Below, in pieces: positions 44,195-55,606 of a stretch of 64,000 nt of DNA. The notes beneath the pieces are model-generated. The model was not told the DNA's origin. It was given only the letters and a program-made list of their open reading frames with translations, and made no database searches. Numbering within the stretch: position 1 is the stretch's first letter; the number at the start of each line of letters is the position of its first letter. The translations under genes and the position numbers were made by a program. The stretch spans positions 166,677 through 230,676 of the forward strand of contig JAMZAV010000914.1 of NCBI GenBank assembly GCA_024449915.1. The letters run 5' to 3'. The stretch comes from Sweltsa coloradensis (Eukaryota; Arthropoda; Insecta; Plecoptera; Chloroperlidae).

Positions 44195-45180
44195 TCTAGG
44201 GCGACGGTCGTCGCCCGGCAGTCAAGCGCATGGTACTGCTTAGGCGACACGAACTCAAGCCCTATATACAGCTACGAGAGTTGGGGGGTTTTCAGCTATC
44301 TGCACACGCCGCCCCGAAAGAGTTACAATCTTGAAACTCGGTATTTGACCTGGTCCATGACATACCAAAAAAAAAAATCAACCCGATCCGACAACTCGTT
44401 CTGTGTTAAAAAAGGCTCTCTAACATCGTCAAATTCCTTTCGGCTGGCTGGTGGTTGGGTGGGTGGGTGGGTGGGTGGCTGGCTGGCTGGCTAGGAGTTC
44501 TCCGCGGAGATTAATTTAGCCTACAGAGAAAAACGGTAAATCTTAGAACTATGAAACTTGGACCACACTTAGGTGTACTTCAGACGCAGTGACATTTGCT
44601 TTCAAAACCAAAATCGGGTAACAGGGACCGGAGAAAATCAAAATTTGGATGATAATTAAAACGCGTAATTACCAAGGCGTGGTAATTTGTACAAACTTGA
44701 AATTTAACATGCTATTAACCATTATAAATATCTTGCGTCCAAAACACAAGGGGCTAAATTTGGGATGACCATGGGCCCAAAAATGACAAAAAACATATCT
44801 GAACTTTAAGAAATGAATCATTCAAAGAAAACGCTACAACTGAGATGTTTCAAACGTGGAATACATTTTGATATCTCTCATTCTTTATCACTTTTGAATA
44901 TGGAAAGCAAAATTGGTTAACGGGTACCGGAAAAAAACAAAATTATCAAAAGTAGGTAATTCCGTACTCTTATGAATAATACGCTATACTGAGAAAACGG
45001 TTCATCTTAGAACTTTGAAACTTGGGCCACACTCAGATGTACCTCATATAACAAAAACCGGGCAATTGGGACCGGGGAAAATCAAAATCAAAATCAAAAC
45101 GCGTAATTACTCAGGCGTAGTAATTTGTACAAGCTTGAATTTAAACATGCTCTTAACCATTATAAATATCTAGTGCTTAT
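44195..45180 (+). repeat. Family F repeat with duplicated internal block
   Basis: Starts at the hairpin GGGCGACGGTCGTCGCCCGG. A block with GAGAAAAACGGTAAATCTTA, CTTGGACCACACTTAGGTGT and ACGCGTAATTACCAAGGCGT (44524-44730) is repeated at 44992-45170. A GGTG/GGCT microsatellite lies at 44456-44491. The first part resembles fragments near 31.3 and 34.0 kb. The block resumes after the SINE at about 45611. Confidence 0.6.
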
Positions 45181-45610
45181 GCTAGTGCGTTGGTCTTGTT
45201 GTTTGCGTATCTGCTTCCAATGCAGAAGGACCAGGGTTCGATTCCCTCTAAAGTCAGAAGTTTTTTAACTTCTGATTAAGACTTAAGTCTATCAGTTCTT
45301 GTCTTAGGAGTTTGTAAACGGTGACTTTGGAGCCGTCCTAGCAACGAAGCACATAACAAATTTCAGAGTTGGTCTGAATCGGCCTTGTTGATTCTGGCGT
45401 TGATCCGCGGGTGTTCGCACTGTCCATACCACTGATTGATATATTTCCTATTAAAAATATCGATCTTTGGTTGGTTATCGCTCACTCGTCGATTGCGTCG
45501 GGGCCTGCAGGGTTGGCTTGGTCGCTTTGATTTAAAGTCCCCCACTGAAAATCAGTTATATAACTGAGTGGGTAGTCTCTAAATTATAATGTATTTATTT
45601 ATTTATTTAA
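45181..45610 (+). repeat. tRNA-derived SINE, copy 2 (full length)
   Basis: Head with TTGGTCTTGTTGTTTGCG (A box) and GGGTTCGATTCCC (B box). The anticodon arm TCTGC-TTCCAAT-GCAGA pairs perfectly, with CCA in the anticodon position, so the source may be a tRNA-Trp. The body matches the copy at 16733 (GTGACTTTGGAGCCGTCCTA, GATCCGCGGGTGTTCGCACT) and continues to an ATTT tail. It is inserted in the family F repeat. Confidence 0.8.
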
Positions 45611-45718
45611 GGGGTATCTTTGGGGGGACCGTGGCCCAAAAATGTAAAAAACAAACTTTGAACTTAACAAATTTAATCATTCACACCTTGATAGCGAACG
45701 AACAACAAAAAGATGTAA

Positions 45719-46209
45719 TATCCAACCAAATACAAAAATTTGTAAAAAAAAAAAAACGGCAGCCAAGCTCTCCTTCAAAAGTTTTCGGCTGTGAATGCTG
45801 TGAGATAAAGAAGTTGAGCCAAGCTTTTTATTTTTTTCTTCCTAGTTTCTTTTTTTAAATCAGTAAGATCATTTCGCCTGTTGACGAGCGCCAAGCCAAC
45901 GATTTTTGTGGTAAAAAAGTAAAATTTTTAAACTTGAAATCATAAAAAAATGGCTTGGCCATTGAATTTGGTTCATCGCCACGCAATTTTTTATGATTTC
46001 GAGTTTAAAAATTTTACTTTTTACCACAAAAATCGTTGGCTTGGCGCTCGTCAACAGGCGAAATGATCTTACTTCTTTTCAATGCGAAACTAGGGAGAAA
46101 GAATGAAAAGCTTGGCTCAACTTCTATATCTCACAGCATTCACAGCCAAAGACTTTTGAAGGAGAGCTTGGCTGCCTTTTTTTCTTTACAAATTTTTGTT
46201 TGGTAGGAT
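45719..46209. repeat. 491-bp long palindrome (foldback element)
   Basis: Arms of about 230 bp with few mismatches: GGCAGCCAAGCTCTCCTTCA at 45757 against TGAAGGAGAGCTTGGCTGCC ending 46176; GACGAGCGCCAAGCCAACGA at 45882 against TCGTTGGCTTGGCGCTCGTC near 46033; the loop is near 45950-45980. No clear target duplication because it abuts other repeats. RNA from either strand would form a long hairpin. Confidence 0.85.
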
Positions 46210-46306
46210 TTTGATTACTTCTAGGTGGCAGTGCATTAGAAACTTCGCGCGTCTTTTCGTTGCCATGGCAACGTTACTTTTGTTATAATGTAGTTTCCAT
46301 CTACAC

Positions 46307-47061
46307 ACTAGGAAAACGCTAAAGTCCCGCCGCGTTGATGGATGAGCTTTTTTAAGTTTTTAGTTTGCTTGGGATATCTTTACTTTTGCAAGTGTTTGCG
46401 TTGCTGCCTATGCATTGTAGGAGATTGTTGTCAAGTTCCTATTGTTACTTGTCAAATGTAATTATTTACCGTAAAAACTTACATAAAAAGCTTTATTTCT
46501 ATGGATTCTGGCTAACTTTTTCAACTTTTTCTTTCAAAAGGTACTACATCACCATAACCTTAATGTCCATGCATAATATGAACGTTGTAGCCCCATCCGT
46601 TTGGTCACAATCGGCCCAAATGGCACGAAAATATCGCACTAAACCGTAAAAAACTTATATTAAAAGCTTTATTTTTATCGATTCTGGCTAATTTTTCCAA
46701 CTTTTTCTTTCAAAAGGTACTACATTACCATAACCTTAATGTCCATGTATAATATGAACGTTGTAGCCCCACCCCTTTGGTCAGAATCGGCCGAAATGGC
46801 ACGAAAATGTCGCTTTAAAAATCGAAAAAAAATCGTAAAAGTACGATAATCATGAGAAATATTTCTTCGATTGTACCCAAAAACAATACACCTCTAAGTT
46901 CAGAGATTTCGAAGGTCCCCTCAAATTTTCATCAAGATCGCTTATGTCGTTTGCCCGGAATCCTGCTAACAAACAGACAAAAATACAAAAAAAAAAAAAA
47001 AACATTGGAGCTAAATTTTTTGGGGGTCAGTGAAATTGAAGTCTTCGCTTCGCTCATCCAA
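46307..47061 (-). mobile_element. Helentron-type element, family B (B6), inserted in C4
   Basis: ACTAGGAAAACGCTAAAGTC to CTTCGCTTCGCTCATCCAA, with two internal units. Clean copy. Confidence 0.88.
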
Positions 47062-47408
47062 TTAACATATTCGTGACCGGACGGACATTCTAAATGATTT
47101 GGCTACCTCAGATTTTGTCGCCGTTTAGTTTTAAAAAAAACTTTAGATTAACTTTAATGTAACTTTTTAACTTTTTGAACGATTTTGCAACAAAACTATG
47201 GCATTCAATCGAGAACGAAGCTTGCGGATGGTCAAAATTTCAACTCGATCCGAGCCTCCGTTCGAACGTTATGGCGAGACATACAAAAAAAACAAAAAAC
47301 AAACAAAAAAAAACAAAAAAAAAACAAAACCAGTGACTAATTTTTCCGGCAGAGTCAAATGGAAACGCTCGCTTCGCTCGCTTAATAAACTAATGCACAC
47401 TATGATAA

Positions 47409-48214
47409 ACTAGGAACACGCTTAAGTCCCGCCGCGTTGTTGGATGAGCGTAATTGGTGCATTGAGCTGCCATGTGTTATGCTGATTTTCTGTTGTTCTG
47501 TGAAAAAATTATTGCTTAGTCGAAGATTTTTTTAAACTAGGAAAACGCTAAGTCCCGCCGCGTTGATGGATGAGCGTTTTTGTAATTTTTTGTTTGCGTT
47601 TTTTGCGTTTTTTTGCACTTTTCCTTTGCAAGTGCTTTTTGAATGCATTGTAGGTGATTGTTGAACAGAGTTTCTATTGTTACGTGTTAATTGGTATTAT
47701 AAACCTCAATAAACTCATATTAAAACCTTTATTTCTGTGGATTCTGGCTAACTTTCTCAACTTTTTCTTTCAAAAGGTACTACATTACCATAACCTTAAT
47801 GTCCATGTGAAATCTGAACGTTTTAGCCCCACCCGTTTGGTCAGAATCGGCCCGAATGGGACGAAAATATCGCTCTAAAAATTGAAAAACTTATATTAAA
47901 ACCTTTATTTCTATGAATTCTGGCTAACTTTTTCAACTTTTTCTTTCAAAAGGTACTACATTACCATAACCTTAATGTACATGTGAAATATGAACGTTGT
48001 AGCCCCACCCGTTTGGTCAGAATCGGACCAAATGTCACGAAAATATCGCACTAAAAATCGAAAAAAATCGTAAAAGTACGATATTCATGAGAAATATTTT
48101 TTCGATTGTACCCAAAAACAATACACCTCTAAGTTCAGAGAAAACGAAGGTCCCTTACAATTTTCATCAAGATCGCATATGCCGTTTGCCCGGAATCGAG
48201 CGAACAAACAGACG

Positions 48215-48255
<41 letters not shown>

Positions 48256-48939
48256 ACCAGAGCTAAATATTTTGGGGGGTCAGTGAAATTGAAGTCTTCG
48301 CTCCACTCGCTACGCTCGCTACGCTCATCCAATTAAATTAAATTAAATAAAAAATTAACTTAATTTTTTTAAAAAATCGTAATTTAAAAAAAATAAAAAA
48401 TCGTAAAATTGCAATTTTCATAAGAAATAATTATTCGATTGCGCTCAAATTTAACACGAGTATATAAATTGATGAAATTAAGGTTCTGTGAAAAAATCAT
48501 TACAATAGGATAAAGCATGTAGGTGTAATAAGTCAAAGAATGTTTTAAAAAAGAAAAAACCCGTAAAATTTCGATTTTCATGAGAAAATAATTTTTCGAT
48601 TACGCTCAAATTTCACACGAAAATCATTACAATCGGATAAAGCGTGTAGGTGTTATAAGTCAAAGAAATTTTTAAAAAATCGAAAAAAATCGTAAAATTG
48701 CGTTTTTTATGAGAAAAAATTTCCCGATTGCGCTCAAAAACGTGGCAGTTCTAAGTTCAGAGATTTCGAAGGTCTCCATAAAATTTCATCGCAATCGGAG
48801 TATTGGTTTAGCCGGAATCGTGCTAACAAACAGACAAAAATACAAAAAAAAAAGAAAGAAAAAAAAAAAAAAACATTCCGGATTTTTTTCTCCAGTGTAG
48901 TAGAATGGAATCTTCGCTTCGCTCGCTACGCTCATCCAA
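47409..48939 (-). mobile_element. Family A Helentron interrupted by family B (B7)
   Basis: ACTAGGAACACGCTTAAGTC at 47409 and CGCTCGCTACGCTCATCCAA ending 48939 are reversed family A termini. The body is cut by B7 at 47536-48332; on either side are GCTTAGTCGAAGATTTTTTT and TTAAATTAAATTAAATAAAA, which are adjacent in intact copies. Confidence 0.8.
47536..48332 (-). mobile_element. Helentron-type element, family B (B7), inserted in family A
   Basis: ACTAGGAAAACGCTAAGTCC to TACGCTCATCCAA. Long A tract at 48213-48254. Two internal units. Confidence 0.88.
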
Positions 48940-50472
48940 CTAGGTACGTGAAGTAAGCCCCCCCACCGCCCCCCAATCCATGTGGAAATGTCACAAATTT
49001 TACACCTATGTCGTCAGTGCATTGTTCGTGCACATATAGAAAAAAAATGCGGTGGGGTGAGGGGGGGCTAGCTTCACAGGATGATAGCTTCCCCCCCCAA
49101 GCCTAAATGTCACAACCTTCACACCTGTGGCGTTTGTGCATCGTTTGTGCACGCATTCATTTCGTCCGTTCACAAACGATGTGGCGTTGTGAAATATATT
49201 AGTGTAATAGTTCCCATAGCATGTAATCTTCTTATAGGTGGGACCAGATAAGGTGGCGGTCGCCGAGGGATCGCAGCACTGTCGTCCACGCACTATGGCC
49301 ACAGGATCGGCAAAAAGTAAATAAAATAACGGTCTCTAAAACTGCTTTCGGAGAAAAACACAACTATTTCAAAGCCAAGCCTTGCCCAATATATCCTAAA
49401 AATAAAGTAGTTATGAAGTTTACGAATAAAATCAAGATATTTTGATTTTTGATGCTCCTAAACACTGACATCACATCTGGCGAGGTTGGCATTATAAACA
49501 GCTGGAACTTTGGACACACCATTGCCAACAAGGCAAAAAAACACTTTTGTAATCGTTTATTTCGCCAAAATACAGACTCTGTGGGACGAACTACTTTATT
49601 CACAGCCTATAAAATGTTGATTTATGTGATAACAAATCACGATAACATGACCAAATACGGTAGGCCCTACCTAATGCCAGTTGTGTGTAAATTGTCAACG
49701 TTGGCGTCCGTGCTCTCGCTTGACCTTGACGGCCGACAGCTTATCTGGTTCCACCTATATTAATGATTGTCTACTCGATGTCTTTTACATTCAATACTAA
49801 TTGGAGAGGTCGTCGGCCCGATCCCAGCCACCGGCACTCATCTACTAAAGTTTATTACTGAGTTCCCAAGCGAGTTTTTTCTTCCTGTTCGCACACAACG
49901 CTCATTTAATGATTCGTTCGTATTATTAAATTCAAACTGTTCGCACACAACGCTCATTTAACCCTTTGATCAAGGCCTTGGACAAATTCATTTGACTGTC
50001 TAAACGATATTATTAAAAGAGAAATCTGTGGTGCCGTTAAAATATAATGTACCTGCCCGCACCTGCCATCTATTTAAAGATGAGTTAAATACAGAATATC
50101 AATTATATTAATACAACTTGGGATAACTGGTATAATGAGCGTTGGGTGGAATTACGAGTGTAGGAATTAGTCTAGGAACGTACATAGCTTTAAAGGTTTA
50201 CTCGCAATCAAATGAAGACACTTGAATCGCAACAAAAGCAACATTTATTTATTTACGCATGTTATATACAAGCACTGGCAACAACAAGCGAGTTTTAAAT
50301 TTTAGTACATACTTTTTTGCTTTTTAATAAGTTTTCCGATTTATTTATTTTTAAATTGTTTATTACAACAATTTATATAACCCAACATAATGTTAATAAA
50401 ATGTCTTAAAGATATCCTCAAATTTATTATAACGAACACTGACAATAATGTGAACTTCGTGGGGTCAAGTAC

Positions 50473-50477
<5 letters not shown>
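48940..50477. other. Unassigned DNA with a C-rich duplicated block
   Basis: CCCCCCCACCGCCCCCCAAT near 48959 and CCCCCCCCAAGCCTAAATGT near 49091 head two similar blocks (TGTCACAAATTTTACACC; TGTCACAACCTTCACACC), suggesting an old internal duplication. GTTCGCACACAACGCTCATT occurs twice (49889, 49941). No gene recognised. Confidence 0.4.
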
Positions 50478-50524
<47 letters not shown>

Positions 50525-50543
50525 ATTGATTGATTGATTGATT
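50478..50543. repeat. GA and GATT microsatellites at LINE 3' end
   Basis: About 21 GA units, then about six GATT units. The GATT run (AATC on the minus strand) directly abuts the 3' end of the LINE and is probably its terminal repeat tail. Confidence 0.85.
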
Positions 50544-50745
50544 CAGGTCTTTATTTTAAGGCGGGATTAAGGCTAGTGAAACCTTATCTTCCATCCAACC
50601 TTTAAGGAGGTACATTACATTACATTTTGTATGGTGTTGGTAATATACTATACTACTACTACTACTACTACTAATAATAATAATAATAATAATAATAATC
50701 CTATGTATAAACTAATAATAAAATAATAATAAGTATAACTTGTGA

Positions 50746-50780
<35 letters not shown>

Positions 50781-51425
50781 TAATGGAGGCCTAATGAAAA
50801 TAATAGATAATTAGAACACAAAGTAATTGGCCTGATGAAAATTCCACACAATTAATTGAAAACATAAACATTTGAAATTCTGGTAAAACAATTTGTAAAG
50901 CTAGCCTTTCATTCTCCGCATTCATCCATCGCTTTCATACAGTTTCCTTACAATAACAAAGAAGGCGTCCTCGTAAAATAGAGTAACACAGGTAACCGAG
51001 CATGTTAATATGTAATTTATTTGCATTATTTGGGATGTTTTAGTATTATTTATTGTGTGTTGTTTGTACAGTTATCATTAGTATTTGAAGAATTTGAATA
51101 ATAGGAAGTAGTGGCACTTTTAAAAGCAAAGAAGTTGTTTATATATTTGTCTCTTATTTCAGAAGGTAGAGCATTCCAAGTTCGAATAGCGTTGATTTTG
51201 AATGAATGGTCAAGGAGATTAGTTCTGTGTATGGGAAATGAGAGTTGCGTACCGGACCTAGACCTGGTATTAAACTTGTGGTTTGAGTGAAGGAATTGAA
51301 AGCTAGAGGCAAGATAAGACGGTGACGATGTTGAAAGTAGCTTGTGAACGAGGCATACGGAGTGAAGATTTCTTCGATCCTTTAATCGAGCCCAACCAAG
51401 CTTGTTAAAACCAGGGTTATATGGT
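50521..51425 (-). pseudogene. LINE C-terminal segment in shifted frame, 3' UTR and tail
   Basis: From about 51424 the minus strand continues with LGWARLKDRRNLHSVCLVHK and ends NCTNNTQ and a stop at 51050-51052, the usual LGW-L--RR C-terminal motif of this LINE group. It is one frame away from the main open frame, so the copy is disabled or the base is missing in the assembly. The 3' UTR (50521-51049) contains ACT and AAT microsatellites and ends GCCTTAAAATAAAGACCTGA followed by AATC units. Confidence 0.85.
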
Positions 51426-53925
51426 CAGATTTTCTTATTCCTAATATAAATCGGACACAGGAATTTTGTGCCCTTTGGAGACGAATAGCCAGGTCCTCGG
51501 TCAAGTCATTATAAACAACGTCGCAGTAGTCGAAGTGGGGGATAATAAGAGATTGTACTAGCATTGTTTTTAGTTTAGTCGGAAAGAAGTTTTTTAGTCT
51601 ATTTAAAGAGTGTAGGGCAGCGTACGTTTTTTTACAAACGTGTTTGACATGTTCCGTCCAAGTCAGGTCATTAGTCATAATAAGTCCTAGGTTTCTGACT
51701 TGTTGTTGAAAGGGTATTGTTGTACCGTTTAAAGAAACGTTGTCGATTGTCGAGTGGTCTAATTTTGCTAAAAGTTTGTGGTAGCCTAAAATAATGATTT
51801 GTGACTTATTGGGGTTTATGTGCAAAACGTTTTTAGTTGCCCACAAGGCAAGAGATTGCAGGTCTTTATTTATCATCTCAATTGCTTGATTAATTAGTGC
51901 GGGGGAGACATGTACATAAATTTGCAGATCGTCCGCGTACAGGTGGTGATGGCAATAAACGAGTGAATTTGAAATATCGTTAATGTAGAGTGAGAATAAC
52001 AAAGGTCCTAATACACTTCCTTGCGGCACACCTGCCGTCACTGGTAGCCAGTTCGATTGATTGTCACCTGAGATAACGCACTGTTGCCTGCCGCGGAGAT
52101 ACGAATTCATCCATTGTAGTGTGGAAGGAGAAAAATTAATGGATTGAAGTTTACTTATAAGAATGTCTATGTCAACGGAGTCAAAAGCTTTGCTAAAGTC
52201 AAGAAGTGTCAGTATGGTAAGTTGTCTACTGTCCATGTGAGTTCTAACGTCATCAGTTACTTTAATGAGTGCTGTGCAAGTGCTATGATTACATCGGAAA
52301 CCGGATTGGAACTCGTCTAGAATTTTATTTGATTTCAGCCAATCTGATATTTGACTGTGGACAATATATTCCAGGGCTTTAGACAGAGCGGGTAGAATGC
52401 TAATTGGGCGGTAGTCATTGGGTGTGGAAGGATTTGTCGTTTTAGGCAGAGGGCGGACAAAGGCTTGTTTCCAGATATTAGGGTAGGCATTATATGTAAG
52501 AGAAAAATTAAATATGTGTAATACTGGCTCGATTAGGATGGGGGAGAGATTAATCATGAATTGAATAAGTTTAATAGGTATTAGGTCTATTCCTTGAGCA
52601 TTTGATTTTATTCGTTTTATGGCGTGTAAGGCCATTCTTGGGGTAACATGTTTAAAGTGAAATGGGTCGTAGGTTGGCTTAGCTTGGTTGTTTTTAATTT
52701 CTTTTATATGTGAATGTTTTATTGAAGGATCAAAATTAAAGGGTAGTGTAGTGAAATGGGTGTTAATTGTTTCTAATGGTATTTCAAGTGGAGCTTCTTC
52801 ATCTTTTTGTTTGCCAATGCCCATTTGTGACAGACTTTGCCACATTTTTTTAATAGGTGTTTTAGGGTCCAATAAGTTATAAGTGTGTCTCTTTTTTTCT
52901 GTTCTAATTGTCTGGTTCGTCTTGTTTCTTAAGGTCCTATATGTTTCTTTGTTGTCGTCAGTAGGGCTACGTTTGTATCTATTGTAAGCAGCGTCCCGTC
53001 TAGACATAAGGTCTTTTATTTCTGTGTTTAGCCAAGGTGACGGAGGCTTACTTACCCTAACCACTTTAAGAGGGGCGTGTTTGTCGTAAAGTTGTAACAA
53101 CAGAGTGCTGAACACGGATAGTTTATCGTCAATAGTAGTTGCAGTCAGTATGTCATACCAGGGTAAAGATATTGAGTCTAATTTAAATTTGTCAGTGTCA
53201 ATAAATTTCAAGGCTCGACGAGAAATTAATTTTGGTTTTTGCTTTGGCGATCGGATTGAGTATTGAAGATAAATTAAATCGTGTGCGGAAATTCCCGGGA
53301 TCGAGAGTTGGCCGTGATTTAACACTTTGTCCTGATTAGATGTCATCATAATATCAATCCATGTGTGAGAGGTTGAAGTATGGTGTGTTGGCTCTAGGGG
53401 GAGTACAGTTAAATTACAGGATTCGAATATAGTTTTTAGTTGTTTTGTATCGGTGTGATTGACTAACTGCAAATTTGTGTTGAAGTCTCCCATCACGATA
53501 ATGTGTTCATAATGTGGAATATAATTTAATAGAGCTGTTTCAAATTCAGATAAAAAGCCGATTTTAGGTGGACGATATACGAGTGAAATAAGCACTGTTT
53601 GGTTTCTTAATTTAATTTCGAATATAATGTATTCAGGCCTAGCGTTATATTCGCTCGGTGACTGACTTAACATTTTGCATTTAATGTCGGAACGGACATA
53701 GGCACATACGCCGCCACCGCGCCGCTTAGTGCGGTCGTTTCGAATTAGACGGTATCCATTTAATTTGACTAGACTAGAGCTAAGTGACGGTTTTAACCAG
53801 GATTCGCTTACGAGAATAACATGCATATTGTTTTCGTTGACAATAGCCTCTAGCTCCAGGCAGTGGGCCATCAGCGACGAAGCGTTCAGATGCACCACTG
53901 AGAGAGACCTTGGATGTCCCGCCAA
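51382..53925 (-). CDS. Non-LTR retrotransposon ORF2: endonuclease and reverse transcriptase
   Basis: A continuous 848-codon frame. Residues about 1-225 form an APE-type endonuclease (LNASSL at 13, SESWL at 40, MGDFN at 145, TWID near 188, SAHD at 213, where most relatives have S-D-H). Residues about 430-760 form the reverse transcriptase: NDYRPISILPALSKALE, LDFSKAFDSVD at 575, AGVPQGSVLGPLLFSLYIND at 631, and YADD at 663 in the catalytic site. The frame opens at a TTG after an in-frame stop, with the first ATG near residue 19, so a 5' part may be lost. A one-base shift near 51421 ends the frame after IRKSDHIT; a C-terminal segment continues in another frame (see next). The APE endonuclease and simple 3' tail place it in the Jockey/CR1/L2 assemblage; clade not determined. 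Confidence 0.95.
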   Translation of the reverse strand: MAGHPRSLSVVHLNASSLMAHCLELEAIVNENNMHVILVSESWLKPSLSSSLVKLNGYRLIRNDRTKRRGGGVCAYVRSDIKCKMLSQSPSEYNARPEYIIFEIKLRNQTVLISLVYRPPKIGFLSEFETALLNYIPHYEHIIVMGDFNTNLQLVNHTDTKQLKTIFESCNLTVLPLEPTHHTSTSHTWIDIMMTSNQDKVLNHGQLSIPGISAHDLIYLQYSIRSPKQKPKLISRRALKFIDTDKFKLDSISLPWYDILTATTIDDKLSVFSTLLLQLYDKHAPLKVVRVSKPPSPWLNTEIKDLMSRRDAAYNRYKRSPTDDNKETYRTLRNKTNQTIRTEKKRHTYNLLDPKTPIKKMWQSLSQMGIGKQKDEEAPLEIPLETINTHFTTLPFNFDPSIKHSHIKEIKNNQAKPTYDPFHFKHVTPRMALHAIKRIKSNAQGIDLIPIKLIQFMINLSPILIEPVLHIFNFSLTYNAYPNIWKQAFVRPLPKTTNPSTPNDYRPISILPALSKALEYIVHSQISDWLKSNKILDEFQSGFRCNHSTCTALIKVTDDVRTHMDSRQLTILTLLDFSKAFDSVDIDILISKLQSINFSPSTLQWMNSYLRGRQQCVISGDNQSNWLPVTAGVPQGSVLGPLLFSLYINDISNSLVYCHHHLYADDLQIYVHVSPALINQAIEMINKDLQSLALWATKNVLHINPNKSQIIILGYHKLLAKLDHSTIDNVSLNGTTIPFQQQVRNLGLIMTNDLTWTEHVKHVCKKTYAALHSLNRLKNFFPTKLKTMLVQSLIIPHFDYCDVVYNDLTEDLAIRLQRAQNSCVRFILGIRKSDHITLVLTSLVGLD

Positions 53926-54200
53926 ACGTGTTTTTTAGAACACTCCCAGTGGGTACCCTTACTCTGCACCCTCGGAAACTGCTCACAACTACCTGTAAAA
54001 GGTCTAAATTGGGGTAGCATTATCGCAATCCGTAATCTTCTCCACCAGATAGTGAGGACACGGATTGCTCTCACACGTATTGTGTACACGCGTAAACAAG
54101 TCCCAGGCATTAGCATTTCTATGCACTATTGTATACGCCTACCTCCCACCCCTTTACATTCAAACGTTGCTGCCATTGGTTGATTTTTTAAATGACAGAA
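53926..54200 (-). other. Possible LINE 5' region
   Basis: Sequence upstream of the endonuclease frame has short frames on both strands but no recognised ORF1 or zinc knuckle. The LINE 5' boundary could not be fixed. Confidence 0.35.
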
Positions 54201-55597
54201 AAGTATCAAGTCTATGTGGAGTTTCAAAGAAGACAATAAATAATATTATCGACGTTTTATTTATAAATTAAGAGGGTCATTTGTGACAGTTCTTTTGTAA
54301 TGTAACGTTATACTCATGCCATTTATAATGCCATAATTAGTTGACAAACATCTCGCAATAATTGTTACCAAACCACGAACAAACTAGTACTGAAATAAAC
54401 ATAAAATTATTAAGATAAGTAATTTGTAAAAATTGTGAAAGAAAACTTATGATATTTTGCTAGTTGAACTAACGTAATTAGGCCTATGCGGATATATTAT
54501 CATGAACTTAACTAACAGAAATGTGAAAACTACGTTAGTACTACAATAATTGTTAATACAATCCATATATTTGCACCTATTTATTTTATTTATTTATGAC
54601 GGGAGTATTTCCCAATGAGATTGAGAAATACTTACCACCAGCAATTTAAATGTCAAAATACACTCTTATGATTCAAAATTCTATCATGTGTGTGTTGTAT
54701 TATTTTAAAAACTAATTGTGAATTGATGTCTACAGACTTCCGGGACTAATACAAGGGTAAACAATTAAAAAAGATAATATTACGAGTGAATTAATTAATT
54801 ATATTACTGTCGTGATTATTGACTTGATCTGTTATTTTGGACTATGGCTGCTCGTTGCAAATAATGGCCGCATGACTCATGACAACGCAACTCATTGTCT
54901 GTAATACAAATATAATCTCTTTTTTGGGGGGAGGGGGGGGGGGGGTACGTCTATGCAATTCAGTTGTAAAAACTGATTAACAAATGAAGACAACTAAATA
55001 AAACTTAATTACATAAATGCAGACACAATAATGAACCCAGTTGAGTAAAGTTTGAAATAGTAATATTATATAATAATGAAATGTAATATATAATATTGAT
55101 AACACAAGTTATGACTCGTTTATCACGTTATTTGTTTATCGAGCTGGTTTCACTTTGTGTGGCAACAAGCTCATAAAGTCATAATATAAATAATATATAT
55201 AATAAACCCGGATGCAGTATCCGGCGCCTGCTGCTCGACCACAGCCGACAGCTTGTTGACAGCCATGGCTATACCTATACCTCTAGGCCTCCTGACACCA
55301 CCACCACCACCACGACGCCTATCCACCACTACCACGAGTACCACTACTTCTTCGGCGTGTGCCGTTTGTTCATTTAGCTGCCTTGAACTTTTTTATTGTA
55401 CTTATAGATATTTATAATAATTCTGTTTTAATTTTTTTTTAGTATTTGTTGTTTATACATTATTTGATTATTTTTTGTTTCACTTTTTGGATATATTTAA
55501 CCATTTTCGAGTTGATCGCAAACCATGTTTTTTCCTTTGATTCCCTACTACTTGTAGCTGTTTCTTGTTGAATGTTTTATATTAACCGTATGTTCAT
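54201..55597. other. Unassigned DNA; GC-rich patch at 55205-55375
   Basis: Holds a dispersed GGGAGTATTTCCCAATGAGA motif (54600), a poly-G run (54927-54944) and a GC-rich patch preceded by a TATA-rich stretch. The patch has an ATG at 55265 opening MAIPIPLGLLTPPPPPRRLS and a Thr-rich tract for about 46 codons. It could be the 5' end of another plus-strand gene, but there is no supporting exon. Confidence 0.3.
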
Positions 55598-55606
55598 GGA
55601 AATTAC

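Larger units (their letters stand above)
43727..47385 (-). mobile_element. Family C Helentron (C4) interrupted by a 2-kb repeat block and B6
   Basis: Begins ACTAGGAAACGCTCAGTTGG and ends CGCTCGCTTCGCTCGCTTAA. The family C order (CCACCGCCATCTAGATGACC; CTGCTTCCTCGAAAGTAT; TTTTGATTACTTCTAGGTGG; TTCCATCTACAC; AACATATTCGTGACCGGACG) is broken between 44194 and 46205 by other repeats and between 46307 and 47061 by B6. Confidence 0.75.
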
